DNA from: Basidiobolus meristosporus CBS 931.73 | Taxonomy: Eukaryota > Basidiobolomycota > Basidiobolomycetes > Basidiobolales > Basidiobolaceae | Direction: 5' to 3' | DNA length: 64,000 bases | Assembly (NCBI GenBank): GCA_002104905.1 | Contig: MCFE01000172.1 | Coordinates: 1-64,000 of the forward strand | Shown here: one piece after another, positions 1 to 9,529 of the stretch | How the letters are laid out: each line of letters begins with the position of its first letter | Numbering within the stretch: the first letter of the stretch is position 1 | The notes under the pieces: model-generated | What the model was told of the DNA's origin: nothing | What the model saw: the letters and a program-made list of their open reading frames with translations, nothing else | Databases searched by the model: none | Made by a program: the position numbers and the translations under genes

Positions 1-135
1 TGAGCAACAGACGTTGGGCAAGCCTTGCTGTACCAAGAAACTAATATAAGAATAGCAGAAACCATCCAAGAAAATGAATAGGGGTACCATTGCAAAAAGC
101 AAGTGACTTCCATGTGATCCCATCACAAAAAGGGC

Positions 136-287
136 TGAAGGCTCTACACTAGTGGCAAAGAGATATCAGGTTGCCAGAAGAGTAATTGTTAGGGACAATT
201 TGGCAGGAATGGACATATCAATGCAGCATCTATCAAAGAAACACTGTAGAACAGTACAAGAAGCACTCAGTCAAAGTAGTAGTCAAA
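136..287 (+). pseudogene. Left part of a Tc1/mariner-like transposase N-terminus, split by a transposon
   Basis: An open frame here reads like the helix-turn-helix start of a Tc1/mariner/IS630-type transposase (VIVRDNLAGMDISMQHLSKK, then TVQEAL). The frame is interrupted at 288 by the Harbinger-like element. Deleting 288-3690 plus one copy of the AAA target duplication lets it continue from 3694 as an Arg/Lys-rich segment (KVKGNRREKISIHSRDRQL) that resembles the second half of such a DNA-binding domain. No DDE catalytic region was found, so this is a relic. The family call rests on short, divergent similarity judged by eye. Confidence 0.4.
285..287. repeat. Left target-site duplication AAA of the Harbinger-like element
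   Basis: AAA lies immediately before the terminal inverted repeat that starts at 288. The same AAA follows the right end at 3691-3693. The two related elements at 5171 and 6330 are also flanked by 3-bp A/T duplications (ATT and AAT). Confidence 0.75.
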
Positions 288-1030
288 AGACTTGTTCCAT
301 CGTATTGTGCCAGGGCGCGCAGCGTGATCCGCGGTCGCAAAGAATGATTGGGCGCAATATCATAGCTACCAGAAGGCAGGATTGTTCTTGGACAATTTCA
401 CACTATGCGGGACAATCTTGCACACTATGGCACAATCTGACACGATGAGGTTGGCGCGGATGATTGCGCCAACTCATAATGTTTGCATCACATGCGCGAT
501 TGGATACCGCTATAATGGCAGGTAAAATCCGGTATTTGGATATGTTTCTTTAACGTAAATGGAAACAAATGTGTATCACACTATAAACTACACTGATACT
601 TACTATTTTGGTTACCCTCACTCCAATTGGACGGTATCTCAGTGGTTAATTGGTCCAAAAGTATCCTGAAGCTGGCAGCCCCCAATTGGCTCATTGACTA
701 CTGAAAAAGTTACCTGATTTGCCATCAAATATCCCATTTTGCCCATTGAGCAAGTAAATCCCTGATCCTAGTGATTGGACAAGGTGTCCTAGCTAGCACG
801 CAAGCAATCGTGTAGGTGCAAAACAGATCCAATAGCTGCACTGGTATTACAGATGACGTATATATATGCAGGGTGTTTATTTATAGGGGTTCTGTCTTAA
901 ATGTGAGACGACCTTGATATTACTTATATCAAAAATTTGATGATCACTGATTTGCGATGGCTTGATTTGGATCGCAAAAAAAAATGGTTGTTGGGATCAT
1001 TACGAATGTGAGCAATTCAAAGCAATTGCA

Positions 1031-1363
1031 TCATCTTCTCCTGGGTTTTTTTCTCACAGGGATTACTACTGAAGCATTTGGTAGCGACTCACTTTGCACA
1101 CCTATACTACTTCCGGGCTGACTATCATCTTGGCTACTTGTGTATTTGTAGTCAGTATTTTGCCTCCTAGTTGATGAGTGCAATGCTGCAGCTTGGCCGC
1201 GCTGAATTGCTCCAACTGAACCAACTGAACCGGCCTGTAGTGCCACGCGCTGACGCGTTCTTTTACTTGCCAAGGGCTCCGGTGGTTGAGGCACTTCATG
1301 TTGGTCATCATCAGTCAGTTCACCAGAAGTAACTTGCTGATGGTCAGGCAAAACAGCACGCAC
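1031..1363 (-). CDS. Short ORF inside the Harbinger-like element, possible C-terminal exon of its accessory gene
   Basis: This 110-codon frame lies directly downstream of the accessory ORF on the same strand. It is rich in Ser, Gln and Arg and ends in a basic KKPRRR cluster that could be a nuclear localisation signal. The end of the upstream ORF is similarly low in complexity, so the two may be exons of one gene or one frame broken by an indel. I could not choose a splice pair with confidence. It may also be non-coding. Confidence 0.3.
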   Translation of the reverse strand: MRAVLPDHQQVTSGELTDDDQHEVPQPPEPLASKRTRQRVALQAGSVGSVGAIQRGQAAALHSSTRRQNTDYKYTSSQDDSQPGSSIGVQSESLPNASVVIPVRKKPRRR

Positions 1364-1402
1364 AGGCGCGCCTTGACGTGTTGAGATGGCCCTTGGCTGA
1401 GT

Positions 1403-2263
1403 TCAATGTGATGCCGCATGTTGACGCAACTCGGTCCGCTCCAATGGACTCGTGTCTAAATGAGCAGTTTGGCGAGTTCTTGTAGTTTTGCTCTGAAGCG
1501 CGCGCGTTGACTCAATGCGGGGCGTTCTAGTAAAGGGTGTTGGCGTGGTTGGGACTGACATGAGCCAGCACGCTGTGGTTGCAAGAGAAGGTAGGGAATC
1601 CAGCGAGGCGTGCTGGCGCAATCTGGACAATGTTGCTGGCGGTCTGTATTCTTCCTCCTGAAGCTCACCATCTGATTCCTCAAGGTATTCACTTACCCTC
1701 TGTCTGATACTTTGGAGCTGTTGCCTGGATGAGTCCTGTGTATATTGTTCTCGGAAGCCACTTAGCTCTACTAATATATCACGTAGTACATTAGTCATTT
1801 GAGGCAAAAACTCATTCAAAATCTCTTTGGTTCCCAAAGTTGAGGCACAAACGGACGCGTCCGGCCCGTACTGTGCAAATTGCGCGCAAAATTGTTCCCA
1901 CGTGGCTTCTTTGTCAAATCCCCTCACTCTCAGCTCATTCTTGATTTCAATACTTGTCTTGTTATATATCTTTTTACATACATCGGCTGGCATCTTGATG
2001 TAGAACTCATGCCACAGCTTTCTACTCAAATTCTTCCATCTTTGTTGACTCTCTGAGGTATCTAGTTCTGCTAGATTAATCAGTAGTGCCCAAATATCTG
2101 TATGAAGGCTCATCATAGACACTTGGCCCATACTAAAATCATTTGGCGAGAACTTGAACGGATCCGACATTGTCTTTTCCGGTCCGGACCACGCTTGTGA
2201 GCTGGGGGATAGGTTTTGTCTGGGTTGTACTAAAGATGAGTTGAGGCTTGGTATGGGGACCAT
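1403..2263 (-). CDS. Accessory protein of the Harbinger-like transposon, function unknown
   Basis: A 286-codon intact ORF starts with an ATG at 2263 and is divergent from the transposase across about 360 bp. I do not recognise the family. The middle (roughly residues 45-150) looks helical, with conserved-looking Trp/Leu/Phe positions (DIWALLINLAEL, WKNLSRKLWHEFY, ATWEQFCAQFAQYG). It is followed by an acidic stretch (about 175-190, ESDGELQEEEY) and a Ser/Thr/Arg-rich tail. Harbinger elements normally carry a second ORF with a Myb/SANT-like DNA-binding protein that brings the transposase to DNA and the nucleus. By position this is that gene, but I see no clear Myb tryptophan triad, so the role is inference. 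The uninterrupted frame argues for a young or selected copy. Confidence 0.6.
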   Translation of the reverse strand: MVPIPSLNSSLVQPRQNLSPSSQAWSGPEKTMSDPFKFSPNDFSMGQVSMMSLHTDIWALLINLAELDTSESQQRWKNLSRKLWHEFYIKMPADVCKKIYNKTSIEIKNELRVRGFDKEATWEQFCAQFAQYGPDASVCASTLGTKEILNEFLPQMTNVLRDILVELSGFREQYTQDSSRQQLQSIRQRVSEYLEESDGELQEEEYRPPATLSRLRQHASLDSLPSLATTACWLMSVPTTPTPFTRTPRIESTRALQSKTTRTRQTAHLDTSPLERTELRQHAASH

Positions 2264-2622
2264 AGCAACGGATTTGGATACTTATACAGCAGTATATTGG
2301 CATCAACCTGGTCTTATATGAAGTATATATGAAAACTAAAGTGATTGTTGAGTTTTCCATATATTATGCATGATGCATCTTGGATTGCGTTGACACAGAT
2401 CAGATCACATCAATTGCAGATTTCCTATTTGATTATAGACCTCTGATTAAAGCATCAATAAAAGTACCAAGGCATTGTTTGCGGATGATTTTTGCAACAT
2501 AATGATGGGATACATGGCAATTGATGGAGATTTAACCATAATGTGTTAAAAATCAGATAAATAACGCAGATTGTGCCAAATCAATTCAAACCGCCTTCAT
2601 ACAATCATCCATCAATTTTAAT

Positions 2623-3507
2623 ATGACTTACTCATCTGAATGGTCTTTTCTCATCAATCCCATCACTACCACTGGATTTCCTTTTGACACACTGGAGGAG
2701 ATCTATACCAAGTACTGTGGACCATCAACCCCAATCTACTCAAGGAGATCCCTTGTTAAGCTTCTCTGCTATTACAAGAACTATTGCCCCACAAGGTTTC
2801 ATCCCACCATTCATGGCAACAAAAGTCCTAGAAGCTTTCATTCCCAGCTGATAGCAATGGAGAACCACCTTGCAGAGGGTATGAATGACTTAGAGCAAGC
2901 TTGGAATAGTAGGTTCAGAAGCTCCAATAGACTTCCATATCCCAGAGTGTTCAGCAACAGGTTCCATATCAGGAGTATTTTGGATACCTTCCCAATGAGG
3001 ATTAACAGACCTTCTAGAGGGCAGAGGCACTTTTATTCTGGCAAGTACAAGGCACACTGTGTGAAGTTTCAAGCACTGTCTGACATTGAGGGTAACACCA
3101 CCTGGTTTAGTGGGCCATTTGCTGGAAGTAGGCATGACAAAGCACTCTGGGTAGAGAATCATCCTGAATTCAGCAGAGAGGAGAAATGTATGGCAGACTT
3201 AGCCTATATAGGAGAGGATTGTCAGAGATTAGGATGTATTACAGCTTATAGGAAGCCAAGGAATGGTGTGCTTAGCAGGAAGCAGAAGCTCTACAATGAG
3301 ATATTTAATCATTTCAGAGTAAGGGTAGAGCACACATTTGGATATCTGAAGAGATTCAGCATATTGGCAGGTAAATACAGAGGAAAGTCATATATAGGTG
3401 AAAACAGCAGAATAGGTAAAATAGTTAAGATACTTATCAATGCACAGTATGTTCATACAAGAAGACATCCACTGAGAGAAATGTGTCTGGAGCACTATGA
3501 AGAGTAA
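2623..3507 (+). CDS. DDE_Tnp_4 (PIF/Harbinger-type) transposase
   Basis: A 294-aa intact ORF. It has the landmarks of the DDE superfamily-4 nuclease that cuts and rejoins Harbinger ends. The first acidic block is at about residues 124-132 (DTFPMRINRP), followed by FYSGKYKAHCVKFQ and a SGPFAGSRHD block. The second aspartate is in ADLAYIG (about 191-197) and the glutamate in VEHTFGYLKRF (about 236-246). The length is a little shorter than the usual 350-400 aa; the N-terminal region is compact, with no separate helix-turn-helix visible, which would fit DNA binding by a partner protein. The nearest initiator is the ATG at 2623. There is no frameshift or stop, so the enzyme could be active. Confidence 0.9.
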   Translation: MTYSSEWSFLINPITTTGFPFDTLEEIYTKYCGPSTPIYSRRSLVKLLCYYKNYCPTRFHPTIHGNKSPRSFHSQLIAMENHLAEGMNDLEQAWNSRFRSSNRLPYPRVFSNRFHIRSILDTFPMRINRPSRGQRHFYSGKYKAHCVKFQALSDIEGNTTWFSGPFAGSRHDKALWVENHPEFSREEKCMADLAYIGEDCQRLGCITAYRKPRNGVLSRKQKLYNEIFNHFRVRVEHTFGYLKRFSILAGKYRGKSYIGENSRIGKIVKILINAQYVHTRRHPLREMCLEHYEE

Positions 3508-3680
3508 ATAAAGCAAGGAAAGCACTATTCTGAGCAACATAAGTAAGATTGAGTAAAATTACCAGTAACTGTATCATACCACTGGCATCATGGTAGAAAT
3601 TATAGTGCCAGATGGTGCTGTAGAGTGCCAGATCAATCTGGCACTATAAACAGGCTGGCACTATGTGGCACTATCAAACA

Positions 3681-3693
3681 GAACAAGTCTAAA
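3681..3693. repeat. Right terminal inverted repeat and AAA target duplication of the Harbinger-like element
   Basis: GAACAAGTCT at 3681-3690 is the exact reverse complement of the left end, and AAA at 3691-3693 is the second copy of the 3-bp duplication. The flanking sequence continues the split transposase-like frame seen before 288. Confidence 0.8.
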
Positions 3694-3800
3694 GACTGGA
3701 CAATGATAGTAAGGTGAAGGGAAATAGAAGAGAAAAAATATCTATCCATTCCAGAGACAGACAGCTGTGAGAAAAGCTGCTGCTATAACAAATTAATGCT
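3694..3800 (+). pseudogene. Right part of the split Tc1/mariner-like relic
   Basis: Read in phase with the fragment that ends at 287, this stretch gives a basic segment followed by a TGA. A single-base change beyond the stop would restore a RKAAAIT-like continuation typical of this transposase N-terminus. No catalytic domain follows. Confidence 0.3.
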
Positions 3801-5170
3801 GTCAACCTGCAACATTCCATATTAAAAATATTTTGGCCTGCAGGTGGATCTGATCCAGATCAGCCCCCAGGATTCAGTAGGGAGTCTGTCATAATGCTGA
3901 CAGCTTGAAGTTATTGCCCCTTCTCACAATATCATTACTGGATTTTAATGGCATTTTGTTAATTTTACTGCCAAATGGCATAAAAACTTAACAACAAAAC
4001 TTAAGCAGTTCTTGGACCATAATTGCATGACATTACAATGATCTTAATGTACAATTTACTTATTTCAGCAGACCTAGCCAGCCAATACATCCAATTGCTT
4101 TATATGGCAAGAAACTTGATGGTTTTATGACAGTCTCATTCCTCACCTCTGAAGGCATTATACCCTATGACAAATAATTTGGTCCTGCTGGTGGATCTAA
4201 TCCAGATCAGCCATGAAGATCCTTTTTAGCACCAGCAGCTTGGAATTAACAACCCTCACACAGTTGTATGATGGGATCACAAGGGCACTTGGCTAATTTC
4301 ACTGCCAGATAAAGTTAAAAAACAAAATAGTGTTTGGGCAGTGTTTTGCCAAGGGTGGTGTAGCATTGATGCAGTCTTGGTGGACTCTACAACTATTTGA
4401 GTGATCTAACTGGCCAGTACATCCAATTGACTTGTACAGCAAAAAACCTGATGGTGCTTTGACAGCCTCATTGCAAGCCTCTGATTGCATTCTGACAGCA
4501 GTGTGGTAGCCTACAGTTAATTCTCTATATTGCTACTATACCAATTTACCAAATGATATATACTTTTTCTACTTACCCTTGCACAATTCAAGTATACCAC
4601 TGTAAAATCCCCCCACTTTATTTACTTAACCACTGCTACCTTGGGTATTCCACATATAGTTTGAATCAAAAAATACTATGGCTTCCTGCTCACTAACCTC
4701 TACAAATGTACAGACCTGCCACAACTGACATACTTCTATCACCTCAACTTTACGGCTTTTTAGTATGATACTTGCAAGTTGCCATATACCTTGAATTGCT
4801 GTTAACTTACAAATCTTTGAAACAAATGCTCAGTTGCCACCACTTCTGCCATGAATACCTCCTAAATATCTGCAAAGAGCTTTTTGGTATTTAGCCATTC
4901 TATTCCTTCTCCCTGCTGGATTCTAGTCTCTCTTATAGGTGCACTCTGGTTCTTATATGTGTGAATTCTGTTTTAAGTGGTGAAGAGATTTGCTTGTGAC
5001 CAGGACAAATCTGGCATACCTTGGTATTGTTTTTTTAATAAAAATTAGTTGCATGTTGCACCCAACTCAATTTTCCATTGCTTAACTGATAACCCACTCA
5101 TTGAGGCTGCTTAGCTTCTTAAAGCCATAGGCATAGGTGTCTCCATGTGCACATCTGTCCTCAGTATATT

Positions 5171-5904
5171 AGACTTGTTCCGTCGGATAGTGCCACATTG
5201 AGCCATGAGTGCCAAATGATGCCATAGTGTGCCAGAGAGGCCAAGTGAGCCTCTACCTGGCCACAGAGTGTGAAACATAGCTCTGCATCTTCATGCAAAG
5301 CAGCCCCTGTGTTTCACCCATTGTGTTGGAGAAAATCCATTTTTTGACCTTTTTTTTTGGATCAATGTTGTGAAGGATGTGTTAGAGCACAAAAGAATTG
5401 AAGATATGCATCTGGTACTCAATACCCATGGCACTCTGAATCTAGCTCCTGTAGCTTGTATCATGTCACAAAAATGAATGGCACTATCTTGGTCCACTGG
5501 TACTATCTGGCACTATAAGTGCTTTGTATAGATCTTACTTTAGGTCTAATATTTAAATATAGTGCCAGATAGTACCAGTGGACCAAGATAGTGCCATTCA
5601 TTTTTGTGACATGATACAAGCTACAGGAGCTAGATTCAGAGTGCCATGGGTATTGAGTACCAGACACATATCTTCAGCTCTCCTGTGCTCTCACACATTC
5701 TGAGCTACATTGATCCACAAAAAAAGGTCAAAAAATGGATTTTCTCCTGCGCAATGGGTGAAACACAGGGGCTGCTTTACATGAAGATGCAGTGCTATGT
5801 TTCACACTCTGTGGCCCAGTATAGGCTCACTTTACCTCTCTGGCACACTATGGCATCATTTGGCACTCATGGCTCAATGTGGCACTATCCAACGGAACAA
5901 GTCT
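5171..5904. mobile_element. 734 bp fold-back (long inverted repeat) derivative of the Harbinger-like family
   Basis: The element begins AGACTTGTTCCGT and ends with the inverted copy, flanked by ATT at 5168-5170 and 5905-5907. Two arms of about 343-345 bp (5171-5515 and 5562-5904) are inverted copies of each other, estimated by eye at about 90-95% identity, and are separated by a loop of about 46 bp. No transposase gene is present. Ends and 3-bp duplication match the autonomous element at 288-3690, so it was probably mobilised by that enzyme family. Any transcript through it would fold into a hairpin of more than 300 base pairs. Confidence 0.85.
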
Positions 5905-5907
5905 ATT

Positions 5908-6729
5908 ATCATTCTTCTAGGCTGACCCTGTGTGCCAACTCATCACATCCATGATGGACTTGATGATAATATTCTTGATAGAATTGGGATGTGGTAGTAC
6001 ATGCAACTTTGCTTGTCTTCCTATCTCCTCAAACATTTGCTCCACAGGAAATTCCCAAAAGGTGCAGCAAGGCCCAATATTCTCTACATGCCAAGCAGGA
6101 TGGAGTAGTGAATGGATACAGTAGCAACAGAGATCTACATGTTCAGCTTTGTGTTTGTTGTATAGCCACTGAAGTCCTGTTACAAACTCCTTGCACAAAG
6201 CTGTAGAGGCATCAAGTTGGTATTGGTGATCTGCTTCTGGATAAGTATTCTTACAATGTCCACATATGGCTCCCAATGCTTCCAACATACTCTTGGTGGA
6301 AATAGCTTCAGATGGCCACTGGAATAAATAGACTTGTTCCATTGTGCCATTGGTCATAGTGCCAGAAAGTGCGGTATATTTTGTTATTAATTTGATATTT
6401 TAGGGTCATATGCATGTCAATTTTGATCCCAAATTGGCACTGTATGGCACTATCTGGCACTCTGTGGCATGATCAGGCACCATCTGGCATGCTATGGCAC
6501 TATTGGGCACTATTATCAGCTGGAATGATGGAACAAGTCTAATACATATCCAGTTCATCCAGTCCTTGAACTTGCATTGTTGCATATACATATGATTGTT
6601 GATTGGAGCCTATGTGGTGTATTCTGGATAGCATATACTCTGTAGTATCTTGCTAATTCTTTCAAGCTTCTCCACTGTCTTGAAGGGCTCATTCAGTTCA
6701 AAATACCTCTTGTACAACTTGGTCATTGG
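5908..6729 (-). pseudogene. CACTA/Plavaka-like transposase relic (DUF4218-type region)
   Basis: The minus strand from about 6720 down to 5920 reads as a broken transposase segment. Its best block is YCIHSLLHPAWHVENIGPCC followed by TFWEFPVEQMFEEIG. This matches the pattern of fungal and plant CACTA-type proteins (a HSLLHL...GP.W..W.FPMER block known as DUF4218). Upstream, an FKDWMNWICI segment resembles the E/KNW block that precedes it in these proteins. The MITE at 6330-6540 separates the two; removing it and one AAT duplication joins them in frame. There are no intact catalytic modules, so this is a relic. Confidence 0.6.
6330..6540. mobile_element. 211 bp MITE of the Harbinger-like family
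   Basis: It starts AGACTTGTTCCAT and ends with the inverted ATGGAACAAGTCT, a perfect 13-bp terminal inverted repeat. The flanks are AAT at 6327-6329 and 6541-6543. The inside is dense in TGGCAC/GTGCCA motifs like the subterminal regions of the autonomous element, has no coding capacity, and sits inside the DUF4218-like relic. Confidence 0.85.
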
Positions 6730-7806
6730 TAAACCCTATGAAAAATAATTTGGTTCTGGAGGTGAATCCAATCCAGTTGAGCCAAGATGATCCCATCAGG
6801 AGACTGCAACATTGTTAGCAGCTTGGAATCAATAACTATCTACATGATCTTATGACAGGATCACAACATTGTTTGGCTAATTTTACAATCAAATAAAGTT
6901 AGAACATGACAGTGTTTTTATGATATTTTGCTAAGGGTGGCATGGCATCTTTGCAGTCTTAGTATACTCTACAACTAGTTGAGTGGATCTAACTGGCCAG
7001 TACATCCCATTGCCTTATATGACAAAGTACTTGACAGTGTTCCAATGGCCTCATTGCAAGCCTCTCATGGCATTATTACAGCAGTATGTGGCCTATAGAT
7101 GGTTCTGTATAATGCTACTGTACCTACTTACCAAATGATATTTCCTTTTCTTACCTCCTCTTGTGCAATTCATATATTCCACTGCAGAATCACCCTACTT
7201 TATTTACTTGCCCACTACTACCTTGGGTATTACACATATATTCTGAATCAGTAAATACTATGGTCTCCTGCTTACTAACCACTACAAATACATGCACCTG
7301 TCACAATTGACATACTTCTAGCACCTCAAATTTATCACTTTTTAGTATGATACTTGCAAAGTTGCCATATATCTTATATTGCTTCATCTTGCTAACATAT
7401 ACTTGGTGACCACCACATCTGTCATAAATACCTCCTGAATATCCACAAAGTACTTTCTGGTATTTAGCCAATATATTCCTTCTCCCTGCTGGACTCTAGT
7501 CTCATTATAGGTGCACACTGGCTCTTGCTTGTATGAATACTGTATTAAATGCTGTAGAAGTTGGCTTGCAACCAAGAGAAATCCTGCATACTTTTGAAGG
7601 GTTTTCCTAATAAGAATTAGCTGCTTGTTGCACCTAACCCAACTTTGCATTACTTAACTGATTACCCACGCATTGGGGCTGCTTAGCTTCTTAATACCAT
7701 AGGCATAGGTGACTTTATGGGCACATCTGTGCTGAGTATGTTTGAATTCTTCCTGGCTGTCCTCCATGTGCCAACTCACTACAACCATGACAGACCTGAA
7801 GGTAGT
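6730..7806 (-). mobile_element. Degenerate CACTA-like element copy C
   Basis: This copy aligns by eye with copy B from its CCCTATGAAAAATAATTTGG start through the block ending near 7790. It lacks the fold-back insertion, so it shows the pre-insertion state of that site. It also lacks the DUF4218-like segment and abuts copy D directly. A short minus-strand frame (7384-7650) preserves a WLNTRKYFVDIQEVFM segment, which recurs in copy D as WLNTLKLFADIHEVFM. Confidence 0.5.
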
Positions 7807-8475
7807 CCCTATAAATAATGATTTGTACCCATGGGTGGATCCAATCCAGATCAGCCATCAAGATCCTATCAGGAGGCTGCTATAAAACCAGCAGCTTGGA
7901 ATAATGACTCTCTATGTCCAGTTGCCTATATGGCAAAAACCCTGACGGTGCTCTCACGGCCTCTTTGCAGGCCTCTGATGGCATTATCATAGCTGTATAG
8001 TGGCCTACAGCTAGTTCTGCATAATGTCACCATACCAATTTACCAAACAGTATTTCCTTTTTCTGCCTCCCCTTTTGAAATTCATATTTTCCACTGTAGA
8101 ATCACCCCTTTTTATTTGCCTACCCACTACTACCTTGGGTATTCCACATATAGTTTGAATCAAAAAAACTATGGCCTCCAGCTTACTGACCTCTCCAAAC
8201 ACACACACCTGCTACAACTGATATACTTCTATCACCTCACTCTACAGCTTTTTAGTGTGATGCTTGCAAAGTTGCTATATACATTGTATTGCTGGTAACA
8301 TACACATCTTGCAAACAAATGCTTGGTTGCAACCGCTTCTGCCATGAATACCTCGTGAATATCTGCAAAGAGCTTTAGGGTATTCAACCAATATTTTGCT
8401 ACTCCCTGCTGGATTCTAGTACACCTTATGGGTGCATTCAGACTCTTGTTTGTGTGAATTCTGTTGTAGTGGGGT
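7807..8475 (-). mobile_element. Degenerate CACTA-like element copy D (truncated)
   Basis: Same landmarks as copies B and C (GTGGATCCAATCCAGATCAG near 7834, the TTGGGTATTCCACATATAG block near 8135). It has an internal deletion near 7905-7920 compared with copy C and ends around 8475, where the similarity stops. The minus-strand frames are short and broken. Confidence 0.45.
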
Positions 8476-9500
8476 GACAGTGACACCCACTGACAGATGT
8501 GCTCATTCCCATATTTTCTTCTTCCCTATATCTCTACTACACTTATTTTAGTTTTATCCCATTTGTCTTACCTGATCAGTACTATCCCATAAGCTGGTTG
8601 ACTATCACATCTGCTCACCTTATTGCATAAGTTATCCATCACTTTATGTAAGATTACTAGCTATAAGTGCTTCTATATTAGGCAGGTACCCATGTCAGTA
8701 CCCATGACAAATGATCAACCTGTGTCACCTTCCCTACCATTTCCATACCATATATGGTATTCCTATGTTACACAGGTTTCAGTGTACTTATTCCTGATTG
8801 GTTAGATGAGCTGTGCCTCTTATAACCTTCTGGCACCTACTTGGAACATTCTTAGGTCATTCTGATGGCATTAAGATTTCTATTATTATCCAGAACCTTC
8901 TGGAACACCATGATTAGTAATCACTTAGCCAGTAAGAAAAGTATGTAAGGGAGGCTATCCCTCAACAATAAATCATCATCCCTTTTATCAATACACCAAC
9001 TTGTTGATAAGTGTGATCACTGCTACCTGCTGCTACCTGAACTTTCAACCCCAGACCACAGGACACTACCAGGAAACCACACTTACTGCCAACTGACCTT
9101 GGAGGCACTACCTGTGAGGAATACTCAGAGTAGGTATCTTTTATTACATTTGATTCTTTCCCAAGTTTGTTCTTGTACAGGCAAAGATACTTTTCTGTCT
9201 TTGTAACTATTGACCACAGCTGCATTCTTATCAAGTCCCTGCTGGTGGAGTTTACAGTTGTTTTGACTTTGGAAGCTTTAGTACATTGTCATCTCAAAGG
9301 ACACTGAATCCAGCACATACTTTTGTTAAGATGCCAACTAAGTTGGGGATTGTAGCTCAATAGTTTTCCCTTGACAAGCTTGTGGCTTTATTCCCCTTCA
9401 CATTAGATTAGAGACAGAACCCAAGTATTCCTAGCAAGCTTTTGCCAGAGGTTATTGCACCCAGTGAACACCCCACACACAAAACACTTGAGAAGTGTTG
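8476..9500. other. Unassigned transposon-like spacer
   Basis: I see no gene here. The stretch begins with a short perfect hairpin (GTGGGGTGACAGTGACACCCAC, about 8469-8490) and contains a TATAA-like and an AATAAA-like sequence (near 8820 and 8967) that could belong to an old LTR, but no direct repeat partner was found. It lies between the CACTA-like copies and the copia Gag relic. Confidence 0.4.
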
Positions 9501-9529
9501 GAAGTATCTCTCCCTTGGACCTATACACC

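Larger units (their letters stand above)
288..3690 (+). mobile_element. PIF/Harbinger-like DNA transposon, apparently complete (3,403 bp)
   Basis: The element is bounded by the inverted termini AGACTTGTTC (288-297) and GAACAAGTCT (3681-3690) and flanked by AAA target duplications. Behind the perfect 10-bp ends both sides carry subterminal TGCCA/TGGCA motifs; the right end has many copies (GGCACTAT and variants, about 3600-3675), a plausible transposase-binding array. Inside, an intact transposase on the plus strand (2623-3507) is divergent from an unidentified ORF on the minus strand (1403-2263, possibly continued by 1031-1363). PIF/Harbinger elements are known for 3-bp duplications and for a second, DNA-binding ORF, so the layout fits. 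About 740 bp at the left end hold no recognisable gene. Two non-autonomous relatives with the same termini lie at 5171-5904 and 6330-6540. Confidence 0.85.
4161..6729 (-). mobile_element. Degenerate CACTA-like element copy B, with two nested insertions
   Basis: This is the longest of the related copies between 3.8 and 8.5 kb. All copies share landmarks such as GTGGATCTAATCCAGATCAG near one end, CTAACTGGCCAGTACATCC, and a block starting TTGGGTATTCCACATATAG. Copy B is interrupted by the fold-back element (5171-5904) and, inside its coding region, by the MITE (6330-6540). The frames are on the minus strand and broken by many stops. A shorter partial repeat of the landmark (GTGGATCTGATCCAGATCAG) sits near 3842. 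Assignment to the CACTA/EnSpm or Plavaka group rests on the DUF4218-like relic described separately. Confidence 0.55.

Noticed and set aside
5291-5954. ORFs of 68 and 102 codons in the two arms of the fold-back element
   Set aside because: They are the same sequence read from the two inverted arms, differ by scattered changes, and show no protein family features.
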